Shown one piece after another: positions 1 through 6,868 of a stretch of DNA of 11,739 nucleotides (position 1 is the stretch's first letter; every line of letters starts with the position of its first letter). The stretch is taken from NCBI GenBank assembly GCA_023402915.1, contig JAEYFO010000264.1, positions 1 to 11,739 of the forward strand, read 5' to 3'. Below the pieces are notes generated by a model. The model saw only the letters and a program-made list of their open reading frames with translations, made no database searches and was not told the origin of the DNA. This stretch comes from Bacillota bacterium. GTDB taxonomy: Bacteria; Bacillota; Clostridia; Christensenellales; CALWSW01. Made by a program: the position numbers and the translations under genes.

Positions 1-45
1 CACCTGCGTCATTCCGAGCTTCTTGCCCACAATGGCTTTTTTCAT
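1..45 (-). CDS. rplC: 50S ribosomal protein L3, N-terminal fragment (cut by window edge)
   Basis: Only the first 15 codons are present, reading MKKAIVGKKLGMTQV, which is the typical opening of bacterial L3 (the basic KKAIxGKKxGMTQ start). L3 binds near the 5' and 3' ends of 23S rRNA, nucleates 50S assembly and lies close to the peptidyl-transferase centre. The start is supported by a strong Shine-Dalgarno GGAGGTGG about 8 nt upstream, in the 23-nt gap after rpsJ. The order rpsJ–rplC is the universal start of the S10 operon, so the two are cotranscribed leftwards. The rest of the gene lies outside the window. Confidence 0.9.
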   Translation of the reverse strand, partial: MKKAIVGKKLGMTQV

Positions 46-68
46 GATCTATGTCCACCTCCGATTTC

Positions 69-377
69 TTAGAGTTTGATCTCGATCTCGACACCAGCGG
101 GCAGATCGAGTTTCATCAGCGCGTCCACAGTCTTGGAGCTGGGATTGTTGATGTCGATCAGGCGCTTATGGGTGCGCATCTCGAACTGTTCGCGCGCATC
201 TTTGTATTTGTGCGTCGCGCGCAGGATCGTGACGATTTCCTTGTCGGTCGGAAGCGGGATAGGCCCGGACACCCGGGCGCCGGTGCGCTTCGCCGTCTCG
301 ACAATCTTTTCGGCAGATTGGTCGATGAGCTTGTGCTCGTAAGCCTTGAGTTTGATTCTGATCTTCTGGCTTGCCAT
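69..377 (-). CDS. rpsJ: 30S ribosomal protein S10
   Basis: A 102-residue protein of the exact length expected for S10, a component of the 30S head that also acts as NusE in transcription antitermination with NusB. Family landmarks are visible: [14 protein letters not shown] near the N-terminus, GPIPLPT (about 39-45), the conserved [22 protein letters not shown] block (about 55-76) and the C-terminal [13 protein letters not shown]. The ATG at 377 is preceded by AGGAGGAAATAAA, an ideal ribosome binding site. It is the first gene of the S10 operon, followed 23 nt later by rplC. Upstream lie a structured leader and two tandem sigma-A type promoters. Nothing in the protein is unusual. Confidence 0.97.
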   Translation of the reverse strand: MASQKIRIKLKAYEHKLIDQSAEKIVETAKRTGARVSGPIPLPTDKEIVTILRATHKYKDAREQFEMRTHKRLIDINNPSSKTVDALMKLDLPAGVEIEIKL

Positions 378-555
378 TTTATTTCCTCCTTGCTCAAATA
401 CACTCAGCCGTGTGTTTCCTGTTTAATTTTTTACACGACTGGGCACGTTTGGCCCGTCGTCTGATAATCAGACTGGTCCGCAGAAATTACCCGGTGGCGC
501 CGGCAACCTCCTGCATCATCCCTGACATGGCGATAACGCGGCCATAACCGCGCAC
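378..555 (-). promoter_or_regulatory. Structured 5' leader of the S10 operon (candidate cis-regulatory RNA)
   Basis: About 178 nt lie between the inferred transcription start of the proximal promoter and rpsJ. Several stems are visible on the minus strand: an upstream element in which TTGCC can pair with GGTAA (within about 500-520), a perfect 6-bp hairpin with a 3-nt loop at 459-473, and a stem in which ACGAC+GGGC pairs with GCCC+GTCGT with a single bulged A (435-460). The last two share two bases, so they would stack or compete. A small ACAC/GTGT hairpin sits near 405-420. No poly-U tail follows the big stem, so control would be translational or protein-binding rather than simple attenuation. 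S10 operons are autoregulated by L4 in Enterobacteria; a Firmicute ligand is not assigned here. Confidence 0.5.
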
Positions 556-561
556 TATTAC

Positions 562-590
562 AGTGTACTAAACCCCTCGCAAAAAAGCAA
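562..590 (-). promoter_or_regulatory. Proximal sigma-A promoter of the S10 operon
   Basis: On the minus strand TTGCTT (585-590) is separated by exactly 17 bp from TACACT (562-567). This is a good sigma-A match placed about 185 bp upstream of rpsJ, with the start expected near 555. A distal promoter lies upstream at 689-717. Confidence 0.6.
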
Positions 591-688
591 GGGCAAAATC
601 GCTGTTTTTTTAGATTTTCTCGGAATTTCCGCGATTTTCTTTCCGGGCGGGAATTCTCCGCCGCCATTTCGTTTTCCTCACGCCATAT

Positions 689-717
689 ATTATAGGTTGT
701 TTTTCCCTCAGACGCAA
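689..717 (-). promoter_or_regulatory. Distal sigma-A promoter upstream of the S10 operon
   Basis: TTGCGT (712-717) and a perfect TATAAT (689-694) are 17 bp apart on the minus strand. No convincing gene begins directly downstream. A 78-codon frame from 667 exists, but it reads through the proximal promoter and the leader and looks like chance. The simplest reading is a second promoter feeding rpsJ, giving a leader of about 300 nt. Confidence 0.55.
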
Positions 718-792
718 ATGCGCCGCGGCCTGCCCAAAGCATTTCTTTCCTCGTTTTTCAAGTTTCCCCAATTTTTAGTTCCCAGAGTTTTC

Positions 793-824
793 AAAAAAAG
801 AGCCCGCGCAAAACAGGCTCTTTT
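793..824 (-). terminator. Intrinsic terminator of the ene-reductase gene
   Basis: On the minus strand AAAAGAGCC and GGCTCTTTTTTT form a stem ending in a U tract, starting about 20 nt after the stop codon at 843. The A/U flanks are symmetrical, so it may also work in the other direction. Confidence 0.85.
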
Positions 825-842
825 CCCATTTGTTTTCAGTGT

Positions 843-2774
843 TTAAGCATTGTAGCCGTTGAGGAAGCCGCTCAGGACGTTGGAGCGGATATTGCCCATG
901 CCCATGGCATCGCCCGCCTTGACCACGTCGAAGCCCTTTTCGCACAGCGCGTCGTACAGTTCCAGTCCCGCGGGGCGCTGGCCGGTGGAAACCACCACCA
1001 TGCCGGCAGCCTCTTCGATCGTCTGGCCCTCGGCATTTTCATAGATCACGCTGTGATCGGTGATCTCCTTGACCTTGGCGTTGGTCTGAAGGTTCGCCTG
1101 CGCCGCCTTGAGCATCGCCATATCGCGGTTGCGGTGCGAGGATTCCTGTCCGCCGGAAAGAACGGGCAGCATCTCGATGATGGCGATCCGGTTTTTGCCC
1201 TTTTCGATCAGGTGGAGCGCCGTTTCGCAGCCCACGTTGCCGCCGCCGATGACGACGACCTTCTTGCCCTGCGGCATGGGCGTTTCGCCCGAAAGCACCG
1301 ACCAGGACTCCACGGCGTGCTCCTTGCCAGGGATGGGCGGCACGAAGGGCAGGCTGCCGGTGGCGAGAATGACCTTGTCCGGCGCAAACGCTTCGATTTC
1401 CGTCATCGCGTCGGCGTTGAGCAGCACCTTGACGCCCTCTTCCTTCAGGCGGCGTTCAAACCAGGGCGCGATGGTCGTAAGGATCTCCTTGTCCGGCGGG
1501 ACGCAGGCCAGGTTGACCTGTCCGCCAAGGCGGCCGGTCTTTTCGATCAGCACCACCTGATGACCGCGTTCCGCCGCCGTGAGCGCCGCCTGCATTCCGG
1601 CAACGCCGCCGCCCACCACAGCCACTTTCTTTGCCTTGTGCGCGGCGGGCAGATTGCCTTCGTCGTAGACGGATTCATTGCCCACGTAGGGATTGAGCGC
1701 ACAGCGGATGCCCGCCTTGCGGCCCAGCGCGGCATAGCAGCCCTCCAGGCAGTTCAGGCAGGAGCGCACCGCTTCTTCCCTGCCGGTACGCAGCTTGTTG
1801 GGCCATTCGGGATCACAGATCAGCTGACGGCCAACGACGACCAGATCGGCCGTACCCGTTTCGATGAGGTTCTCGCACATCTCACCCTTGCGGAGCTTGC
1901 CGACAATGGCCACAGCCGCCTTGACGTTGGGCTTGACCGCTTCGGCCAGATCGATGCGGTTGCCGTCCGGGCGTTCCTGGGTTTCAGACGCGCCGTACCA
2001 GCCACTCTTGAGACCGGTGGTGCAGTTGATGAGATCGACGCAGCCTGTGGCGTCCGCCATTTTGGCGTATTCCACGCCCATATCCTTCGTGATGCCGCCT
2101 TCCGCCCAATCCTTGATGGCCAGACGGACGCTGACGATGGCCGCAGGACCCACCGCCTTGCGGACAGCTTTGACCGTTTCCAGCAGGAAGCGGGCGCGGC
2201 CCTCGAGCGTCACGCCGTAGCCGTCCGTGCGCTTGTTGGTCAGCGGAGAAAGGAACTGTCCCAGCAGGTAGCCGTGACCGGCGTGAATTTCCACTCCGTC
2301 AAAGCCCGCAGCAATCGCGCGCTTGGCCGCAGCGGCAAACTTGTCTACCAGTCCGGCGATTTCGGTTTCCGTCAGGCCGTGAGTCTTGCCCTCGGTCTCG
2401 TTGGGGCCGGCAGGCAGCTCGCCGGGAACGGGCACGGAACGATCGCCCGCGTGATGGAGCTGAGCAAGGATCTTCGCGCCGAACGCATGGACATTTTCCG
2501 TCAGCGCACGGTAGCCGGGGAGCACCGTGTCGTCCGTCAGCTTCAGCTGGCAGACGGAGCCTCTGCCCCGGGGCGCGTCGATGGAAATATACTCCGTGAT
2601 GATCATGCCGACGCCGCCCGCTGCCCGCTTGGTATAATAGGCGATCATCTGATCCGTGACCGCGCCGTCCGGCGTGGTGAAGTTCGTGTCCATCGGGGAC
2701 ATGACAATGCGGTTTTTCAGCATCTGGCGGCCAATTCTGGCCTGAGAAAACAGGTGAGGATATGCTCTGCTCAT
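843..2774 (-). CDS. NADH:flavin oxidoreductase, Old Yellow Enzyme / 2,4-dienoyl-CoA reductase type, with FAD/NAD domain
   Basis: This 643-residue protein has the three-part layout of the FadH / 2-enoate reductase / BaiCD group. An FMN-binding TIM barrel (about 1-335) contains NRIVMSPM at 21-28, HHAGDR near 107-112 and the active-site segment EIHAGHGYLLGQFLSP (162-177). A [4Fe-4S] motif C339-x2-C342-x3-C346-x11-C358 follows. The C-terminal half has one dinucleotide-binding GGGVAG at 388-393 and a second GGGNVG at 510-515. Such enzymes pass electrons from NAD(P)H through FAD, Fe-S and FMN to reduce an activated C=C bond; related members act on dienoyl-CoA, cinnamate-like acids, bile acid intermediates or trimethylamine. 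The substrate cannot be told from sequence. All cofactor motifs look intact. It is cytoplasmic and monocistronic, with AAGGAGGC before the ATG, its own terminator, and a promoter carrying two palindromic operators, which suggests substrate-responsive repression. Confidence 0.9.
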   Translation of the reverse strand: MSRAYPHLFSQARIGRQMLKNRIVMSPMDTNFTTPDGAVTDQMIAYYTKRAAGGVGMIITEYISIDAPRGRGSVCQLKLTDDTVLPGYRALTENVHAFGAKILAQLHHAGDRSVPVPGELPAGPNETEGKTHGLTETEIAGLVDKFAAAAKRAIAAGFDGVEIHAGHGYLLGQFLSPLTNKRTDGYGVTLEGRARFLLETVKAVRKAVGPAAIVSVRLAIKDWAEGGITKDMGVEYAKMADATGCVDLINCTTGLKSGWYGASETQERPDGNRIDLAEAVKPNVKAAVAIVGKLRKGEMCENLIETGTADLVVVGRQLICDPEWPNKLRTGREEAVRSCLNCLEGCYAALGRKAGIRCALNPYVGNESVYDEGNLPAAHKAKKVAVVGGGVAGMQAALTAAERGHQVVLIEKTGRLGGQVNLACVPPDKEILTTIAPWFERRLKEEGVKVLLNADAMTEIEAFAPDKVILATGSLPFVPPIPGKEHAVESWSVLSGETPMPQGKKVVVIGGGNVGCETALHLIEKGKNRIAIIEMLPVLSGGQESSHRNRDMAMLKAAQANLQTNAKVKEITDHSVIYENAEGQTIEEAAGMVVVSTGQRPAGLELYDALCEKGFDVVKAGDAMGMGNIRSNVLSGFLNGYNA

Positions 2775-2821
2775 CGATGTGCCTCCTTCGCGGTTGGTGC
2801 GCGTGGTTGTGTGAAATGACT

Positions 2822-2850
2822 GCGGAGCGCTTTGCTTCTCCGCTTTTTTT
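2822..2850 (+). terminator. Hairpin plus T-tract facing rightwards, opposite the ene-reductase 5' UTR
   Basis: On the plus strand GCGGAG (2822-2827) pairs with CTCCGC (2837-2842) and is followed by a run of T (2843-2850), the form of an intrinsic terminator. There is no plus-strand gene to its left, so it could stop antisense transcription. Read on the minus strand, the same DNA places a hairpin at the very 5' end of the ene-reductase mRNA, just after the A-run at the expected start, where it could stabilise the message. Which role applies is not decidable from sequence. Confidence 0.45.
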
Positions 2851-2852
2851 CA

Positions 2853-2881
2853 ATCATAGCATACTTGTAATACAAGTTCAA
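2853..2881 (-). promoter_or_regulatory. Sigma-A promoter of the ene-reductase gene
   Basis: TTGAAC (2876-2881) and TATGAT (2853-2858) are separated by 17 bp on the minus strand. The start would fall near 2846, giving a 5' UTR of about 70 nt. A perfect 15-bp palindrome fills most of the spacer and overlaps the -35 box. Confidence 0.8.
2863..2877. promoter_or_regulatory. Operator-like palindrome O1 inside the ene-reductase promoter
   Basis: ACTTGTAATACAAGT is a perfect 15-bp inverted repeat (7-bp arms around one central base). It lies between -35 and -10 and covers two bases of the -35 box, a classic repressor position. The core TGTAnTACA recurs at 2897-2907. The regulator is not in the window. 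Confidence 0.65.
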
Positions 2882-2896
2882 GCATTTTATACCATC

Positions 2897-2907
2897 CTGT
2901 ATTACAG
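2897..2907. promoter_or_regulatory. Second operator-like palindrome O2 upstream of the ene-reductase promoter
   Basis: CTGTATTACAG is a perfect 11-bp inverted repeat with the same TGTAnTACA core as O1. Centre-to-centre distance is 32 bp (2902 versus 2870), about three helical turns, so both would face the same side of the DNA. Confidence 0.55.
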
Positions 2908-3064
2908 TTTTTTCAAATTCATTTATCGTCGCCACACCATCGTCTCCATCAAAAATCGCATTTTTGCCATTCTTCCACTTGATTTTTCTTTTTCATTTTC
3001 TCTGCTCTGAGTAGGATTTCTTTTTATGTTTATACCTGTAATCCCGTCTTGTTTTCTGCCCATC

Positions 3065-3107
3065 AAAAACCACGCCGCCCCCTTTCGGAGCAGCGTGCTT
3101 TTTTTGA
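3065..3107 (-). terminator. Intrinsic terminator of the NhaC-family transporter gene
   Basis: On the minus strand CACGCTGCTCC pairs with GGGGGCGGCGTG (11 pairs including G·U, short GAAA-type loop) and is followed by GGTTTTTG. The plus-strand side also has a T7 run, so it is probably bidirectional. It begins about 14 nt after the stop codon at 3121. Between it and the ene-reductase operators (about 2908-3064) lies AT-rich sequence with no recognised feature. Confidence 0.85.
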
Positions 3108-3120
3108 AATTGGTTCAGGC

Positions 3121-4767
3121 TCAGCCCTTGACGCTCTTGGTCTTTGCTTCCCTGCCGCTTTCGATCTTCTTGATGACCAGCAGCGCCGCGAAGAGCACCA
3201 CGATCATCACCGGCAGGACGATCCAGGCATTCTGGACAAATCCGGCCAGAATATAGCCCACAAAGGACACTGCCGCCACAAACAGCGCGTAGGGCAGCTG
3301 CGTGGACACGTGATTCACGTGGTCGCAATGCGCGCCCGTGGAGGACATGATCGTCGTGTCGGAGGTGGGGGAGCAATGGTCGCCGCAGACAGCGCCCGCC
3401 AGGCAGGCGGAGATGGAGATGATGAGCAGCTGGCCGGAAAGCGCTTCGCCGCAGGCCACGACGATGGGCAGCAGGATGCCGAACGTGCCCCAGGACGTGC
3501 CCGTTGCAAAGGACAGGCCGACCGCCACGAGGAACACGATCGCGGGCAGGAAGCTCGCAAGCCCCTTCGCAGAGGCTTTGAACAGCTCGCTGACGAACAC
3601 ATCCGCGCCCAGCAGGCCGGTGATGCCGGAAAGCGTCCAGGCGAAGATCAGGATCAGGATGGCGGGCACCATGGCCTTGAAGCCTTCGGGCAGCGTCGCC
3701 ATGATCTCCTTGAAGGAGAGCGCCCGGCGGCAGAGCATATAGATCATGATGACGATCAGCGCCAGCATGGAGCCCATGGCAAGGCCGACGGAAGCGTTGC
3801 ACTCGGAGAACGCTGTCACAAAGTCCACGCCGTCGAAGAAGCCGCCGGTATAGACCATGCCGGCCACGCACAGAACGATCAGGATCAGGATCGGGATCAC
3901 CAGATCGATGACCCGGCCCTTGCCGTCGTCCTGCTTCTCTTCGGCTTCCGCCGCCGCATAGGGGCGGTTCGCCGTGGTGAAGAGGTCGCCCTTCAGGGCG
4001 TTCTGCTCATGACGCTTCATGGGGCCGAAGTCCAAATTCAGGAAAGTGATCATGAGGATCATGGCGATGGTCAGCAGGGAATAGAGGTTGTAGGGAATGG
4101 CTTCAATGAACAGCGTCAGGCCGTTCATGCCGACGATGACGCCCGTCACGGCCGCCGCCCAGGAAGAAATGGGCGCGATCATGCACACCGGCGCGGCAGT
4201 GGAGTCGATCAGATAGGCCAGCTTGGCGCGGGAGACCTTCTTCTGGTCGGTGATGGGACGCATGACGCTGCCCACGGTCAGGCAGTTGAAATAGTCATCC
4301 ACGAAGATCAGCACGCCCAGCACGAACGTCGCCAGGATCGCGCCGCGGCGGGTCTTGATGTGCGTTTCCGCCCAGCGGCCATAGGCAGCGGAGCCGCCCG
4401 CCTTGTTGATGAGGATGACGACTGTGCCCAGCGCCACGAGGAAGATCAGGATGCCCACGTTGCCCGCGCTGGCCACTTTGGCAATAAAGCCGTCGTTGAC
4501 GATGGTCGTATAGGCCGTCACCGGGTTAAAATTGGCGTAAAACAACCCGCCAATGACGATGCCCACAAACAGGGAGCTGTACACTTCCTTGGTGATGAGC
4601 GCCAGAACGATGGCCACGACGGGCGGCACCAGCGCCCAGCCGGTGGCGTACATGCTGCTCACGTGCTCCGCCGCTTCTTCGCCCTCGGCAAAGGCGGTTG
4701 CGGCAAAGAGCACGACGGCCAGCACGAGAACCATGCCGGCAAGCCAGAGTCTCTTCTTGTTTCTCAT
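3121..4767 (-). CDS. NhaC-superfamily secondary transporter, probable lysine transporter (LysW-like)
   Basis: A 548-residue polytopic membrane protein with about a dozen hydrophobic segments. It starts with a signal-like stretch (residues 8-27, ending AFA before an acidic EGEEAAE), possibly a cleaved signal or first membrane helix. Family hallmarks are the charged motif FVDDYFNCLTVGSVMRPI (155-172), DSTAAPVCMIAPISSW (188-203), GTSWGTFG (423-430) and CGDHCSPTSDTT (461-472). A hydrophilic loop lies at about 250-285. NhaC relatives are annotated as Na+/H+ antiporters, but a lysine riboswitch with terminator precedes this gene and no other gene follows it before a terminator. Lysine uptake, probably cation-coupled, is therefore the better prediction, matching the riboswitch-associated LysW group of this superfamily. 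The start is set by AAGGAG six bases before the ATG. Confidence 0.85.
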   Translation of the reverse strand: MRNKKRLWLAGMVLVLAVVLFAATAFAEGEEAAEHVSSMYATGWALVPPVVAIVLALITKEVYSSLFVGIVIGGLFYANFNPVTAYTTIVNDGFIAKVASAGNVGILIFLVALGTVVILINKAGGSAAYGRWAETHIKTRRGAILATFVLGVLIFVDDYFNCLTVGSVMRPITDQKKVSRAKLAYLIDSTAAPVCMIAPISSWAAAVTGVIVGMNGLTLFIEAIPYNLYSLLTIAMILMITFLNLDFGPMKRHEQNALKGDLFTTANRPYAAAEAEEKQDDGKGRVIDLVIPILILIVLCVAGMVYTGGFFDGVDFVTAFSECNASVGLAMGSMLALIVIMIYMLCRRALSFKEIMATLPEGFKAMVPAILILIFAWTLSGITGLLGADVFVSELFKASAKGLASFLPAIVFLVAVGLSFATGTSWGTFGILLPIVVACGEALSGQLLIISISACLAGAVCGDHCSPTSDTTIMSSTGAHCDHVNHVSTQLPYALFVAAVSFVGYILAGFVQNAWIVLPVMIVVLFAALLVIKKIESGREAKTKSVKG

Positions 4768-4793
4768 TGCCTACTCCTTATGATGAAAAAAAT

Positions 4794-4823
4794 AAAAAAA
4801 CGTGAGACGCAAAACGCCTCACG
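4794..4823 (-). terminator. Riboswitch-controlled intrinsic terminator in the transporter leader
   Basis: CGTGAGGCG pairs with CGTCTCACG (9 bp, one G·U) around a 5-nt loop and is followed by TTTTTTTATTTTTTT on the minus strand. It lies between the lysine aptamer and the ribosome binding site (4774-4779), so it is the expected expression platform: lysine bound gives termination, lysine absent gives read-through. Confidence 0.88.
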
Positions 4824-4872
4824 AAGTCAACCGGTCGAATAAAACTCCTTTGGAATTCTTTCCGGATGAAAA

Positions 4873-5040
4873 ACAGATAGCGCTCCACAATTCGTGACAG
4901 TCCGCCTGGTCTTTCCAGACGACCCAACAAACCCGCCGAGGACACAGCCGGTTCATTTCGGCGAGCGCCCCTTTCCCTGCTGCATGCTGTCCTGCTCAGC
5001 AGCGGTACTGATGACGTTCGCGCCTCTATCCAAAGCCTTA
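4873..5040 (-). promoter_or_regulatory. Lysine riboswitch (L box) aptamer
   Basis: The conserved L-box elements appear in order on the minus strand: the 5' core GATAGAGGCGCGAACG (5015-5030), an AGTA turn near 5005-5010, GAAAGGGGCGCTCGCCGAA (4957-4975), a GGCTG segment, GACTGTCA and the closing GGAGCGCTATC (4876-4886). GATAG and CTATC close helix P1. The layout and the core sequences match the lysC leader of Bacillus subtilis as I remember it. A promoter lies 15-40 nt upstream and a terminator 50 nt downstream, giving transcriptional OFF control of the NhaC-family gene by lysine. Confidence 0.92.
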
Positions 5041-5053
5041 TGCAATTTTCTTC

Positions 5054-5082
5054 AGTGTAACATTCTTTCGGGGTGCAGTCAA
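5054..5082 (-). promoter_or_regulatory. Sigma-A promoter of the lysine-riboswitch/transporter unit
   Basis: TTGACT (5077-5082) and TACACT (5054-5059) are 17 bp apart on the minus strand, with the start expected near 5047, just before the riboswitch. The 11-mer AGTCAACCGGT covering the -35 (5077-5087) recurs exactly at 4825-4835 beside the terminator stem. Confidence 0.8.
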
Positions 5083-5089
5083 CCGGTTT

Positions 5090-5490
5090 TTCGGCCAAAA
5101 TGTTGCATTTCTTCCGTTACTTTTCTGTCATTTTTGTTCTTATCGCGGCATGACACGCTGCCCGATTTTTCAAAAAAGACAGTTCAAGAAATCCGTCTCT
5201 TTTCGCCTGTTCCACTCGTTTTTTATCTGATGCAGCGTTCACTTTGCTCTGCTTCCTACCGAAGTTCCACCTTGCTCAAACGCTTCTCTGTCCCGCTAAA
5301 TTCTCTCTGTGCTCTTCGCCCGCATTTTCGCTTTTTCTGCACGTTGATCCAAAGGCAGCGCCCCCTCCCCTTCACGGCTTCGGGACAGTCCCATTCAAAA
5401 CTCCCGTCCTGCCGGCGATTCGGCAACGGTTTCCGTGTTCCATCGCTGAACTCGCCGGCGTCGATCCGGCTTCAAAATTCCTCTCGCCCA
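5090..5490. other. Non-coding stretch between tuf terminator and riboswitch promoter; nothing recognised
   Basis: About 400 bp are without a credible gene. The plus strand is markedly pyrimidine-rich (minus strand purine-rich). Short open frames exist (for example 5244-5531 on plus) but lack a ribosome binding site and family features, and end inside the tuf terminator. A GGTGGAAC-like string on the minus strand recalls a T-box, but the rest of that architecture is missing. It could be spacer DNA or a decayed gene. Confidence 0.5.
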
Positions 5491-5527
5491 AAACGAAAAG
5501 AAGCGGCACAGAACCTGTACCGCTTCT
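5491..5527 (-). terminator. Intrinsic terminator of tuf
   Basis: A 13-bp stem (one G·U) with a GTT loop: AGAAGCGGTACAG (minus-strand reading of 5515-5527) pairs with CTGTGCCGCTTCT (5499-5511) and runs into TTTTCGTTTT. It starts 14 nt after the tuf stop codon. It is the strongest hairpin in the window. Confidence 0.92.
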
Positions 5528-5541
5528 CTGATTGTTGGAGC

Positions 5542-6756
<1,215 letters not shown>

Positions 6757-6825
6757 TGTGGGAAGTACCTCCTTGCAGTCCATGCATAGAATCTTTTTGA
6801 AGTTGAAATTCGCTTCGTACAGCCC

Positions 6826-6862
6826 GTCCGGCAAAGCAAAAAACCGGACGCGCCGCACCGGT
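6826..6862 (-). promoter_or_regulatory. Overlapping alternative hairpins between tRNA-Gly and tuf (possible partial terminator)
   Basis: On the minus strand ACCGG (6858-6862) can pair with CCGGT (6843-6847), followed directly by TTTTTT (6838-6843), a terminator-like form. Alternatively GTCCGG (6844-6849) pairs with CCGGAC (6826-6831), which uses the same bases and hides the U tract in the loop. The two structures exclude each other. This could set the ratio of tRNA to tuf mRNA or mark tRNA 3' processing. Confidence 0.4.
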
Positions 6863-6868
6863 ACGCCA

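Noticed and set aside
500..545. 13-codon upstream frame (starting MSGMMQEV) in the S10 leader
   Set aside because: No ribosome binding site precedes its ATG and no amino-acid bias suggests attenuation.
431..667. 78-codon minus-strand frame starting after a GAGGA-like ribosome site and the distal S10 promoter
   Set aside because: It reads through the proximal promoter and the structured leader, and its composition looks non-coding. Kept only as an explanation to exclude for the distal promoter.
1053..2819. Long plus-strand open frame (about 588 codons) opposite the ene-reductase
   Set aside because: It is a mirror of the real gene in GC-rich DNA: rich in Arg, Ala, Asp and His, with no family motifs, and opposite a gene with full cofactor motifs.
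2853..2881. MerR-type activator site in the ene-reductase promoter spacer
   Set aside because: MerR promoters have over-long 19-20 bp spacers; this one is the normal 17 bp, so a repressor is more likely.
2955..3003. Short minus-strand frame of about 14 codons (MKKKNQVEEWQKCDF) downstream of the NhaC terminator region
   Set aside because: There is no clear ribosome binding site, promoter or conservation evidence; AT-rich chance frame.
3049..4842. Plus-strand open frame (about 597 codons) opposite the NhaC-family gene
   Set aside because: Its His/Asp/Gln/Arg-rich composition is typical of a shadow frame, and it runs through the transporter terminator and the riboswitch terminator.
5100..5330. 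Possible T-box leader because of a GGTGGAAC string on the minus strand
   Set aside because: The full T-box consensus, specifier stem and a following terminator are missing, and the next downstream unit has its own promoter and lysine riboswitch.
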